NCBI RefSeq assembly: GCF_032854445.1
Contig: NC_088297.1
Span: 14,371,335 to 14,435,334, forward strand
Direction: 5' to 3'
DNA: 64,000 nt
From: Liolophura sinensis
Lineage: Eukaryota; Mollusca; Polyplacophora; Chitonida; Chitonidae
The notes below the pieces were generated by a model that saw only the letters and a program-made list of their open reading frames with translations, did no database searches and had not been told where the DNA came from. The translations under genes and the position numbers were made by a program. This document shows, in pieces, positions 34,701 to 43,000 of this stretch. Positions within the stretch are counted from its first letter, which is position 1. The number at the start of each line of letters is the position of its first letter.

Positions 34701-37634
34701 GCTGACAACAGACAACATGAGTCAGATGAAACAGAATCATCAATGTCCAAATTGGAAACATCCCAAGAGAAAGGAATAGCACAGTCTGAGACAAAGGAGA
34801 CGGCCTCAGATCTGGATCTCAAGAACCCATCTGAAGCTTCACCAAAGTCAATGGTTGAACAGCCACCAGAGGTAAAGGCAGACATCAAACAAGCTGAAGG
34901 AGAAAACAAACAAGAAGCGGAAATCAAACAAGCTGAAGGAGAAAACAAACAAGAAGCTGAAATCAAACAAGCTGAAGCTGAGAACAAACAAGAAGCGGAA
35001 ATCAAACAAGCTGAAGCTGAAAACAAACAAGAAGCTGAAATTAAGCAAGCTGAAGGAGAAAACAAACAAAAAGCTGAAATCAAGCAAGCTGGAGCTGAAA
35101 ACAAACAAGAAGCTGAAATCAAACAAGCTGAAGCTGAAAACAAACAAGGAGAAACTGAAACGATTCACTCTGAAACAGATAAAGGAATGCCAATAGCAGA
35201 AACAATGCAGCTGGAAGCTGAAAACAGACAACATGAGTTAGATGAAAGAGAATCATCAATGTCTAAATCAGAAACATCCCAAGAGAAAGAAATAGCACAG
35301 TCTGAGACAAAGGAGATGGCCTCAGATCTGGAACCTAAGAAAATTGAAGCTACATCAATGTCTGATTATACGCAATCCACAGAATTGGAAAAGTCAGAAA
35401 TAGTAGCAGAACCATTTGCGATAATAGTTGCTGTTGAGCCATCAATGTCAGACATATCACTGGCACAGACAGTTGAGTCGGATGTAAATGTGTCATCACA
35501 GTCTGGAACCAAGGGAGAATCATTAGCTGAAGTTGAACAAGGAGGTGTACAATCAAATACCTCGTCAGAAGCTGAAGGACTTGCATTGACAGTGAAACGT
35601 GAGGCTCAGGCAGAAGATACATCATTCTCTGGTGCTGAGAAAGTAAAGCCAGGTTCAAACTCACCAGAAGGCACAAAAGGAGTAAGGCCGAGACTAGTAA
35701 ATTTTTCAAATATTTCAAAAATGGAGCAGGCTGAAGTATCCTCACCCAAAATAGTAGTCACTCCACCACAGATGGAAGGCAAAGCATCAGAGGGGATGGT
35801 TTATGAAGCAGAAACTGAAATGGTGGTTTCTGCAGGAGTAGAGACAAAGACCCCTGAAATGGAAAAGACTGAATTAGTATCTGCACCAGATAGCATTCAG
35901 TCTTCCATGGGTGAAAGCATAAAGGACTCTGATGAAAAGTTTGCATATATGGATGTGACGGAGGCAGACACAGAAACAGCTCCACCAGAAGTAGTCATCC
36001 CACAAGGTACTGATTTAGCTGAGTTGGTCCCAACTGAGTTGGTGCAGGCTGAAGTGGTATACACAGTTCCTACATATACTTCTGAACCAGTGCCACTCCG
36101 AAGATATGGGTCCTCTGTACATAGCAAACCTGCAGTTGCTGTGATAATGCCCGTGGAATTTAAGGAAGAAGTGATGCAGCCCATAAAGCTAATTGAAGAG
36201 ATACAAACAGATGTGTGTGAGAGGAGCAGAAATGAAGAGCAGAGAGAGACACAAGATATCTGTCTGGTAACACCAGAATTGGCAAACGCCCATATGATAG
36301 AGCCGGAGATGCCAGCTGAAACAGGAGGTGAAACAAACTCAAAACAGGAGTCAGGAGCAGAAAATTCTAAGCAAGAAATGCTACAAGGTAAAGAAATAAC
36401 TGCATCAAGAACTGAAAATGGACAACAAATGAAAGAGCTAACACTAGCACAGGATGAGGTCAATTCACAGGAGCAAGACACAGATGTTGTTCAGGCTGAA
36501 GCGTCAGAAGTGGACCATAGACAGACTGAGACAACAGAAAGCTCTGAAGTGACTCAAGTAGCAGCTGAACAGAAACTAGTCACCTCTCAGACAGGGGATG
36601 AAACTGAGCCTTTGGAAGCAAAAACATTGCACGATACAACCGATGTGGTCCATGACCTGCGAATTACGAAAGAAGAGGCAGAGATATCAGAAACCAAGAA
36701 TGATTCCGTCATTCTGGAGGCAGACCCTGCGCCACCTGGTGAGGGAGTGATGGATTCAGGAATGCTCACACAGCTGGAACATGAAACAGGTGATGCCACT
36801 GAGGAGACGGCAGCAGCAGCAGCAGATCTGAAGACAGTCGCAGGCCCACTAGGTCTAGATGTGACAGAAAATAGTGAAATACTTGAGAGGGTAGCTGAAT
36901 CATGCGAGACTGCACACTGTGCGTTAGAAAAGCAGCCCTCTGTAAGCGGTTTTGTTTCTGGCCTTCCCAGCAGTTCTGCTCAGGCTGAAACCGAGGATGT
37001 AACTAAAACATCTGGCAAAGGGAATAAACTGGAAAAGAAGCCCGGTGACAATCCCTTACATGATGCATGTGGGCTGGTTGAGGGTCAGGCAAGTGGTTCT
37101 GCGCATGCTGAAACGACAGGGAATACCAATAGCGCTGCAGGGAACCAAGAGACAGTGGTAACAGAGACACATGCAGCTGAAACATCTGGCAAGGGGAAAA
37201 GACTGGAGAAGAAATCTTCTGACAATACCCTTCCTGATGTTTATGGGTTTATCACCTCACAGCCTAGCACCTCGCAAACCCCAGATCAAGTCCGCGTTAC
37301 TGGGAATTCGGGATCATCTACAGAGGCAGCCTCTTCTCCAGTGCCTTCGACCGAACGCTCTGCGAATGTTGAAGGCATATATAGGCATACGGCACTCCAA
37401 CCCAGCACATCTTCAGATCAGGTCACAGAGGAAATGCTGGAAAAACTGAGCAAGGAAATTGTGGACGAGGTTTTGGAGAGGTCAAAGGGAGCCATAATGA
37501 AAACAGCGGCTAACAACCAAGAAATGGCAACCAAATCCTCTTCATTTGAGGACATCAGGGACGTTTTAAACTCCAGCAAAGACTCTGGGAACAGCACATG
37601 CAGTGCCTTAGAAACGGCTCAGGAATCGTCCTAG
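9456..37634 (+). CDS. ERICH3: Glutamate-rich protein 3 orthologue (gene span, 14 coding exons)
   Basis: Exons join in phase into about 2,518 residues; human ERICH3 is about 1,530. The N-terminus (MSHVDPG, then YNSLADPHLSGFFSNTR, GLITRRGQIVSES, KTLDMERHRQVEIKRKLEEI) matches human ERICH3 closely. Residues about 375-490 form the conserved Cys-rich DUF4590 core: QQHCGGNTLHVFKEKLLPG, FRFISRRHRGYPFSLSLY, SSCCEYKHVPGSKLGGKQG and SAPCYRC. Small phase 1-1 acidic exons with a YEEDFED motif follow, then a huge acidic final exon. ERICH3 is reported from vertebrates as a cilium-associated protein; the molecular role is unknown. X-box motifs in intron 1 fit ciliary regulation. The 3' end may be alternative: phase-matched exons continue downstream from 45699. 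Stop TAG at 37632-37634; AATAAA candidates at 38091 and 38929. Confidence 0.92.
10732..10745 (+). promoter_or_regulatory. RFX X-box motif 1
   Basis: GTTGCCATAGCAAC: fits the X-box consensus RYYNYYWTRRNRAC at every position and differs by one base from the ideal palindrome. It lies in intron 1, about 1.3 kb after the ATG. Confidence 0.55.
10876..10889 (+). promoter_or_regulatory. RFX X-box motif 2
   Basis: GTCGTCATAGCAAC fits RYYNYYWTRRNRAC fully, 144 bp after motif 1 (start to start). A half-site GTTGCTATGG follows at 11031. Confidence 0.5.
11501..11773 (+). mobile_element. SINE family A (full-length, with TSD)
   Basis: GGGGCCTCCGTGGCTCAGTC head with A box (TGGCTCAGTCGGTTAGAGC) and B-box-like GAGTTCAAGTC; body TTTCCTCCCACC...GTATAAGTGAAATATTC; AATAAATAAATAA tail. 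Target-site duplication AAAAACGTGTTA at 11501-11512 and 11762-11773. Confidence 0.95.
11797..11852 (-). mobile_element. Repeat family C, 3' end fragment (reversed)
   Basis: GAGTGAGTGAGTGCTTGGGG and TTTAACGTCATACTCAAC, the inverted 3' end of family C. Confidence 0.75.
12517..12610 (+). CDS. ERICH3: ERICH3 exon 2
   Basis: One completing base plus 31 codons: PLSSYNSLADPHLSGFFSN then TRMKKYLCRQGL; acceptor TTTTCAG, donor GTGAGT. Matches the human YNSLMDKHLAGYFNNTR region. Confidence 0.94.
13164..13361 (+). CDS. ERICH3: ERICH3 exon 3
   Basis: 66 codons, phase 0 at both ends: ITRRGQIVSESTYRINMARK, then HKTLDMERHRQVEIKRKLEE to RRVR, donor GTAGGT. A basic/acidic helix-rich block strongly conserved with human ERICH3. 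Confidence 0.94.
14161..14250 (+). mobile_element. SINE family B, internal fragment
   Basis: GAAGACCACTCGTCTTCCACC and CACACGTGGAGAAGTTTGTC match the family B body seen in reverse at 3914-4281. Confidence 0.55.
14697..14888. mobile_element. MITE-like element, family D
   Basis: CCAGGGATTCTGTG / AAAATTTCAAATCAC at the left and TGAAATTTTGACGTAAGTC / GATCCTGGGGCC at the right resemble the inverted ends of the element at 54998-55219. Confidence 0.5.
15530..16060 (+). repeat. Degenerate minisatellite, ~35-bp unit
   Basis: CATGATGTTTTCCAGGGTCT then AAACTGCCCCATTC repeated. The units at 15600-15710 are nearly identical and those further right drift to TTTCAGAGTGTCCAAAATGC. Confidence 0.8.
17761..17898 (+). 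CDS. Possible cassette exon in ERICH3 intron 3 (unverified)
   Basis: A 138-nt, 46-codon open stretch bounded by ACTAG and GTAGTA, phase 0 on both sides, codes EGKTPRLYIGVVPWFYPPSY followed by an acidic tail. It would insert cleanly between exons 3 and 4. I recognise no counterpart in vertebrate ERICH3, and the acceptor pyrimidine tract is weak. Alternatively it is a chance ORF. Confidence 0.3.
18334..18618 (-). mobile_element. SINE family A (full-length, with TSD)
   Basis: Reversed family A: TTTATTTATTTGATTTGTG tail, TTTTACGCCGTACTCAAGAA, CCAACTGAGCCACGGAGGCC head. Target-site duplication GTTGGCATTTGA at 18334-18345 and 18607-18618. Confidence 0.94.
19560..19709 (+). CDS. ERICH3: ERICH3 exon 4 (two possible donors)
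   Basis: Starts after CATACAG with GDRARQRDDAILPYLSAGSG, corresponding to the human GEPTRRS...MPMLSP region. Two phase 0 donors fit: AAG/GTGAGG after 19652 (31 codons) and CGT/GTGAGT after 19709 (50 codons). The longer form adds an Arg/Ser-rich stretch ending SPTVGR. The longer form is given here. Confidence 0.85.
19741..19780 (+). repeat. CTGT/TTGT microsatellite
   Basis: CTGT repeated about seven times, then TTGT units, about 30 bases downstream of the exon 4 distal donor. Confidence 0.9.
20728..20901 (+). CDS. ERICH3: ERICH3 exon 5
   Basis: 58 codons, phase 0 at both ends, acceptor GAATAG, donor GTAAGT. Basic and Ser/Pro-rich; SSRPYSAPAKDNK corresponds to human RPYTAPG. Noticeably GC-rich compared with the flanking introns. 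Confidence 0.92.
21674..21832 (+). CDS. ERICH3: ERICH3 exon 6
   Basis: 53 codons, phase 0 at both ends, acceptor TTGCAG, donor GTAAGA. Codes SGREGRSLSNDDGRPESRRG to LDTRNLTS, a basic low-complexity linker. Confidence 0.88.
22236..22315 (+). repeat. Three-copy ~26-bp repeat forming the exon 7 acceptor tract
   Basis: The unit TCCAGTGTCTTTTGTTTTCG plus TTTTCA occurs three times in slightly varied form. Only the last copy ends TTTTCAG and so makes the acceptor; the first two end TTTTCATC. Confidence 0.8.
22316..22588 (+). CDS. ERICH3: ERICH3 exon 7
   Basis: 91 codons, phase 0 at both ends, donor GTAAGT. LDTVALRKYAYMLSKHEQG aligns with human LDTYKLPSYY; the rest is Ser/Pro/Arg-rich (PSPPKSPRG, RRHQSPRD). 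The acceptor pyrimidine tract is a three-copy tandem repeat. Confidence 0.9.
22828..23032 (+). CDS. ERICH3: ERICH3 exon 8 (DUF4590 core, first half)
   Basis: 68 codons plus one base. SIKYHGKKLVLPKDQVD and VEQQHCGGNTLHVFKEKLLP match human ERICH3 (YLGKNVHL, YQQHCGGENLCVYKGKLL). The split Ser codon joins exon 9. One of the most conserved parts of the family. Confidence 0.95.
23794..23980 (+). CDS. ERICH3: ERICH3 exon 9 (DUF4590 core, second half)
   Basis: Codes FRFISRRHRGYPFSLSLYID, then SSCCEYKHVPGSKLGGKQG and GSAPCY, ending two bases into an Arg codon at GTGGGT. The paired cysteines and the CEYKH...GSKLGGK block match human almost residue for residue. Confidence 0.96.
24178..24302 (+). CDS. 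ERICH3: ERICH3 exon 10
   Basis: Completes Arg, then CQVEKELRLQRKTKKKSK and the start of the acidic tract, ending one base into a codon (phase 1) at GTAAGA. The first Cys ends the conserved SAPCYRC motif. Confidence 0.93.
24392..25228. mobile_element. Non-autonomous DNA transposon with TIRs, in intron 10
   Basis: The left end CTGAAAATGCCTTTTTATTT is the inverted repeat of the right end (which reads CTGTAAATGCCTTTTTATTC on the minus strand). It is flanked by TA on both sides (24390-24391, 25229-25230). About 837 bp, no recognisable transposase; best read as a MITE-like deletion derivative. Confidence 0.75.
25845..25905 (-). mobile_element. Fragment of TA-flanked MITE family F
   Basis: Reads, in reverse, the CCTCAACCTTTTCG / GAAAGAGCAACTTTCAGTG end found at 39804, 46138 and 56763. 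Only this terminal part is recognisable. Confidence 0.6.
26437..26544 (+). CDS. ERICH3: ERICH3 exon 11 (acidic cassette)
   Basis: Phase 1-1, 36 residues: ETNIVPVEESDSEGETTRSD to ADDKN, donor GTGATT. Acidic/Ser-rich linker; symmetric phase allows skipping without a frameshift. Confidence 0.85.
26898..27190 (+). mobile_element. SINE family A (full-length, with TSD)
   Basis: Head GGTCTCCGTGGCTCGGTTGG (A-box-like), B-box-like GAGTTCAAGTCC, body CGGTTTCCTCCC...GTATAAGTGAAATATTC, tail AAATAAATAAATT. Target-site duplication TTCAGCCATGTTGG at 26898-26911 and 27177-27190, 14 of 14 identical, suggesting a fairly recent insertion. Confidence 0.93.
27745..27900 (+). CDS. ERICH3: ERICH3 exon 12 (YEEDFED acidic cassette)
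   Basis: Phase 1-1, 52 residues: EYEEDFEDEDEDKEEKSKE to EETHQR; acceptor TTCTCAG, donor GTAAGG. Almost pure Glu/Asp/Lys. The opening YEEDFED motif recurs in exon 13. Confidence 0.9.
28052..28287 (+). mobile_element. SINE-like repeat family C (5'-truncated)
   Basis: GATAGTGCAACGACTGGTTG through GTACAACGTTAAACCCCAAG and a CACTCACTCAC tail. About 85-90% similar by eye to 61569-61797. Elements with this tail are familiar to me from molluscs. Confidence 0.8.
28880..29140 (+). repeat. Degenerate minisatellite, ~28-bp unit
   Basis: CACTGTCTTGTAGCAAGAGA and variants recur about eight to ten times with irregular spacing in intron 12. Confidence 0.7.
29866..29923 (+). mobile_element. Repeat family C, 3' end fragment
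   Basis: GAAAAATTGTTGAGTACGAC and GTTAAACCCCATGCACTCAC match the terminal 60 bases of family C. Confidence 0.75.
30121..30198 (+). CDS. ERICH3: ERICH3 exon 13 (second YEEDFED cassette)
   Basis: Phase 1-1, 26 residues: DNEVYEEDFEDEKSMEDANE to KSE, acceptor TTTTCACAG after a long T/G tract, donor GTGAAT. Clearly related to exon 12 in both protein and DNA. Confidence 0.86.
32005..37634 (+). CDS. ERICH3: ERICH3 exon 14, giant acidic exon with stop
   Basis: Acceptor CTTTGCAG; two bases complete a Glu codon, then an open frame of about 1,875 residues to TAG. The protein is rich in Glu, Ser, Thr, Gln, Asp and Ala, with almost no hydrophobic core, so probably disordered. KTVTFDEIPHVQELQYFPEE near its start and LEKLSKEIVDEVLERSKGA near its end are the least repetitive parts. 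A 13-residue repeat (QAEGENKQEAEIK) occurs in two blocks inside a larger duplication. Internal phase 1 donors exist (for example CAAG/GTAAAG after 36387, CTG/GTGAGG after 36738) that would splice in frame to 45699, so the stop may belong to only some transcripts. Confidence 0.9.
34374..34631 (+). repeat. ERICH3: Coding 39-bp repeat, block 1
   Basis: About 6.6 tandem copies of a 39-bp unit coding QAEGENKQEAEIK and close variants (QAGTENKQ, QAEAENKQ). Confidence 0.95.
34890..35147 (+). repeat. ERICH3: Coding 39-bp repeat, block 2
   Basis: A second block of about 6.6 copies of the same 39-bp unit, preceded by the same SPKSMVEQPPEVK lead-in (APKSMVEQPPEVK before block 1) and followed by the same GETE(M/T)IHSET trailer. 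Confidence 0.95.
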
Positions 37635-37798
37635 GCTGATTTAGGGTTTCTGTGAAACATTATTGACTTCATATCGATTTCATGTCCAGATTTCATATGA
37701 TCGGATATGGGGCGGATCCTATGCGGATCATACAGCCATGATGGGAGGCCCATGCGGGATGTTGGTACCATAAAAAGAGTCATCCATTTTCATTTTAT

Positions 37799-37940
37799 GC
37801 AGAATATCACCTAAAATTTGGCATGTGAAAGTGAACTTTCAGAGCCATGCAAAAGATGCCAACAATTTTTTCGGACTCAAAACTTCAGAATGAAGCGAAA
37901 TGTGTCTTGAAAATGCCAATGTTTAGGTGAAATACGGTAC
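37799..37940. mobile_element. MITE-like element, family E
   Basis: The left end ATATCACCTAAAATTTGGCAT is mirrored by the right end, which reads TATTTCACCTAAACATTGGC on the minus strand. It shares its ends with 119-319 and lies 165 bp after the ERICH3 stop, so it is probably transcribed in the 3'UTR. Confidence 0.65.
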
Positions 37941-38002
37941 CTGCTTGTAGATCTCCACTTTCAAGTAATTTCAATTTGTTAATTGTATAAATCAAATTAA
38001 TC

Positions 38003-38100
38003 TGCAGATAGATGGGAGAGATTCCTGCCACCACCATACTGGTTGCTGTAGAAGTGAAATATTCTTGAGTACATTGTAGAAAACCAATGAAATAAATAAT
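38003..38100 (+). mobile_element. SINE family A, 3' fragment
   Basis: GAAGTGAAATATTCTTGAGT then CCAATGAAATAAATAAT, the 3' end of family A. Its tail supplies an AATAAA in the likely 3'UTR. Confidence 0.65.
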
Positions 38101-39803
38101 TTTTTAACCAGAAACCTACATAATCAGTGGTTGAAGACATCGATTTAAGATTTGTTGTGTATGGTTATTGTATCTATAGATGAGGGTCACAGTTTTCAAC
38201 CTTTTTAAGCTTTTCAGCTATTTTTCTGTTTTTTTTTTTTGTTTTTTTTTTAGTTTTTTTTTTAGTTTTTTTTTTTGTAAAATAATTTGCATAAGCTTTT
38301 GAATGGTTGGTATGTTTAAGCACAGTGCACACGGACAACATTTGTTGTCGAAAATCAGATTTTCTGATCCCTGTGTCAAATGATCCTGAATATCGGTTAC
38401 CCACACACGAGCAACGTTTTGTTTTTCATTTTTGAAGATTACAGTAGCAAAAGTCGGTCTCATGGTACGTTCAAGGTCATGTGACACCAAAAAGTTGTGT
38501 CATATCTTCCATTTTGTATGTGCTCACATGACATTTCAATAGAGGCTGCTTGGCTGATGTAGTAGACAACGATCTCACAAGATTTAAATTGCCCGCAGAC
38601 GAGCGAAATCTTGTGCCCGGCTCATTTGTTTCTGGATTCTTTGTTGCCCAAAATTAAACAATCTGAATCTGTCGATCAAGTGTTCCAGACTCAGGAATTC
38701 TTGTTGTGGTTACCAGCATGCAAGTAAATTTTGATGATTTTCTGTTGTTTAGATCAAGAAGCTGGCTTTTCTATGATTACTACGAATTTAGTATTATAAA
38801 TAACAAAAATCGCTGATCCTATATGTTATTTATTCAGTGCTTTAAAATCAATGTGTGCTTGTGATTTATATTGTTGGTAAAATGTGATTTTAGTTTAGGT
38901 GGTTCAAAACAAAGTGTTTAGTGTTAGCAATAAATAATATTTGTCTTATCTAGGGGATTATACTCCACTGTTTAGTTGTGTTTCATATTAAACAACGAAT
39001 TATAAAAGGATGTATCATGTAGTCACCTTATCCAAATAATTCAATATTTTAGTCAGTTTTAGCCGTTTTCGTGCAAAGAGAAAAGACTGCCTTTAGAAAC
39101 TCGCATGCTTAGTTTTGAAGATTTTGTTTATGATCAGGACGCATTGAAGGTATTGGATGTTGTCTGTTGAAGAGTCCAAAGGGAAGAAACTCTTGTTGTT
39201 AATGAGCCTAGTGTTATTTGAAATGCTGAAACTAGGAACCATAGGAATTACTTAATATAGATAATCTGTGAAGTAATTACGACAGATTACCTCAAGTTTC
39301 GCCCATGACATATTTGCACATTTTCCCTGATATTGAGAGTTCTGTTGATCTCAGAAAGGTGTTTGAAGTTTCTTTGAAAAATTAGGGTGATGTCCTATTG
39401 AATGAATATAAGTTTTAGCGCCAACAATGACAATTTTACAACATTTATTTGTTGAAAGTTTAGGTCAATTGCCATAAACATTAATTGTTAATAATATCTT
39501 TGCCATTAGCTTTGATTTTTGGTATTAATGTGTTACATGTACATAGTATATGTGGTTTATATATTTTGGAGTGATTGTCACTTAGTATATGCTTTGAAAT
39601 ACGTTTGTCTTTCCATAAATTTAAGATAATGTTAATAATAAGACACCCTTTATTGCCACAGCACCAATTACTTGGGTTTCACCAAATCATCATGCAGATT
39701 TCAAATGTTGTTGTAAATACGATACTTTATAAACCCTTCATGCATGCAGTCATGAAGTTTCCCTTTCGTTTTCGTCCATGATGGCATAGAGGAATGTAAT
39801 CTA

Positions 39804-40009
39804 CCCTAATTCCTCAGTCTCTTATGAAAGAGCAACTTTCAGTCCAGTTTATGCACATTTGTAATTTGATTGCAGAAAAAAGTATTTTGGTTGAATAACC
39901 CAATTTCAGGGTTTCACAAAAGTATGCGTTTATCAGTGAACACAGAATAATGCCTTCAGAATATGCGTGAATAAACACATTGCAGACATGCGAAAATGAT
40001 GAATTATGG
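39804..40009 (+). mobile_element. MITE family F copy 1 (TA target duplication)
   Basis: Begins CCCTAATTCCTCAGTC and ends CGAAAATGATGAATTATGG, with TA on both sides. Internal landmarks AGAGCAACTTTCAGTCC, CAGGGTTTCACAAAAG and CACAGAATAATGCCTTCAGA are shared with the copies at 46138 and 56763. Confidence 0.85.
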
Positions 40010-43000
40010 TATATTTAATCACTTTGTAGAGCATAAGTAGACAAAAGTTGCTTTGTGGCAATTACCCCATCCTGTTTCTTTTTATACATGCAACTTTGAC
40101 AGCAGATCCGTAATTATATTGCCATTTTTATGTGTCCTAAAACGAGTTTTAAATGGCTCAAATAATATCAATTATTTAACCTGAATATAATCCAAAGATC
40201 TGTGATATGCTAAATCCTAGGGATTAATTATTTCACTTTAAATCTTAAAGAAAGAGCATTCATTTTATCAGAGCTAGTCTTAAATACATGTAACTGTTGT
40301 GCCAAAATGTAATTGGTCAGGAAACTTCTCAGTGTAGTGTAAACGTTAAACCTGATATTCTTATATATCCATTAGGCTAGAATAAAATCCGATCTCAGTG
40401 TGTGGAGGATACCAGTACCATGGTACATGTACTTCTAAGAGGGATCTTCATGCCATTCATTCACTCAAGAAAATGTTTAATTTGATGATTTATACTGATA
40501 TTTCATTATTTTTTACTGATTTTTATTATTATTATTATTATTTTTTTTTTTTTTTACACCTCTCTTTGGATGGGAAATTTATGCGTTTGCATGTTATTGC
40601 AATCAACATTGTACACAATGAGATTAATGACGAATGAAATGCAAATTATTTGTTTAGTGCGTGATTGTGAAGTGGTAATATGTTGAAAGTACATGTGTCC
40701 CATGCAGTCTCAACAGATTATAATTCACATATGATACCTATGCAGCTTTGACTTACAAAGCATTGTTTGGACCCCTTAATTCACTTGCAGATTGTACAGT
40801 TATCCTTGAATTGTGCAACTTTGTATGCCACTCTTGGTTATTGTGATGGTACATATATACATTTACTGCTCCTTGTTGCAAATATTCATGTGTTCTGCTA
40901 CCTCTTCTTGGAGTTTTACCTGTATTTTGCTCCTGCTTGTTGAAGTTGCGGGTTTCATGTGAAAGGTTTCCATGATTTACAGGTTGATTGTCAGCCTCAT
41001 CATAACTTTTTTTGCTTTTGTCAAAACATCAAGATTGCATGTATTGCATTATAATCCAGTGTGATAGCGTATTTATAATTTTTATTTTACTGATTGAGAT
41101 GCAGTTTTTTCTATGAAATACTTTATTGTGACTGCACATACACATTTTAATGATTTTGCATATGAAATGTACCTGAAGATGTGATTTTTTTTGCTGTGGA
41201 TTATTTTTCTTGTGTCTGGACATGCATGTAGGAAAAGACTTGTATGAGTATCATTTTGGTGATATGAATATCGTTTGAGAGAAAGTCTGAACGAAGGGCT
41301 TGCTGGTTGGAAATTTGTGAAGCACGTACACTGCTTTGGCAATAAGTTGTTTCCTTGGATCCTGTTTTCTCCCCTTTAAATGTGGCAGGAGGCCAATAAC
41401 GGAAATGATTTTATGATAGTATCAAGAATCGAATAAAATGGGAATGTATGATGTATCTGTCTTAATTGGAATGTGATACATTGACAGACAAACGGCATCC
41501 TTCAAGGTGAAATAAATTGTAATTATATGTATACAGACTGTATGTATTTAAAGTGTGATCACGTCTCAGTCAATGTTCATTAAATGGAGTCATGTAAATA
41601 AAACTGTCATACTAATGATCAATATCACTTGATTCCCCCCGTAGGATTTGATTCATTTTTGAATATTTGTAAACTTCCGATAGTAGGAGAATTTATGTGA
41701 TGTTTGCAGTTGCTGTAACTAAATCAGTGGTTGCCTCTTGTCCAGGTGGCAGAGTGTTTGTATTAAAGTAGTAATAGTGTGTCAGAAAGGCTTTGTGATG
41801 ATAATTATGTAGATAATTGGAAATGTATGTGGAAATAAATACAAAATGCCATTCATCAGAAACACTCTTTGTCTTGGAAAGATGGATCTACGGGAAATAA
41901 TCAGAGGTCTATTACCAGAAATCACAAATAGGCAACAGCACATGTTAAACCCTGCCCGTGACATCTTTACCATTGGAAAGTCAGTCAGTTAGTAAAGACT
42001 GAAACATCAATTTTCAGCCATGTAATAAATATTATGTTCACTTAAATGCTGTTCAAAGAACAAGCATATTTTGTGAAGTGAAATATTACAGTAACGAAAT
42101 ACATTAACAAACATTGAATGACCATAAATTTCTGTTCATGTTTTGTTGCCCTGTTTTTTAATCTTTTTATAATCAATTTTGGAACATGCACAGTAGTTAC
42201 ATCTCTCCCATGGCCATCAAACTGATGTGATCATGTGTTAGGATTTCAACACATTTCTACATTAAGCCATCTGCTATATTTGCAAATGCACTGGACATGT
42301 CGCAATGGACTGTTGCTTACTTCGGGTTTGATACTTTTCCAAGACACTCAACAAAAGATGTAATTCTGGATTTACGCTTCAAAGCCTGATTTTGAATTTT
42401 ATTCAAGTTAGAACTAGGTAAAAAGAAAAAGCGACAAAGAATGCAGTGATGTTAATCGCATTTGATTAGACGTCACTGGTGTATGGAATAGTGTGTTGTC
42501 ATCACATTTAAAATACAACAATATTAAAACAGTGCGAAGGGACCAGGCTTTGTGGATGCTTAGTCCACAAGCAGTTATACCAAAAGCATTGAATCTGTTG
42601 AAGTTCTCATCAAATGTTAGCTTAACTCACTGCAATATGATCAACCAGTACTTAGTTTCGTGTGACATTAAAAAGAAAGAAGTCACCATCATCGGACACT
42701 CCAGTGAAAAAATACCTGGCAAAAGCTTCAGTTATTTGCAACATCTTTCTACATTAGAATTAAGTAGATTGAAATACATTATAGGCCATATTTTTTTCTG
42801 TGTTTCAATGACATCAGAGAGACTTTTATTTAAGCAAAAATGGTTATGGGCATAATTTATGCGGTATGCACTGATACATTGTAGATATGCAGTGTTACAC
42901 GTGGTTCACACGTAGAAACATGTCTGCATTCTTGTAAAGAAAGTCTGAGCCAGGTTTTTCAAGCGCTGAACATTTTATGAACCTCATTGATTTAATTTAA

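Noticed and set aside
34307-35234. Antisense ORFs of 106-164 codons opposite the coding repeats
   Set aside because: They mirror the 39-bp repeat in the ERICH3 exon; low-complexity Phe/Ser/Leu shadows without independent support.
42493-42855. 120-codon ORF in the 37635-45698 interval
   Set aside because: No recognisable family, no splice context and AT-rich codon use; looks like a chance ORF.
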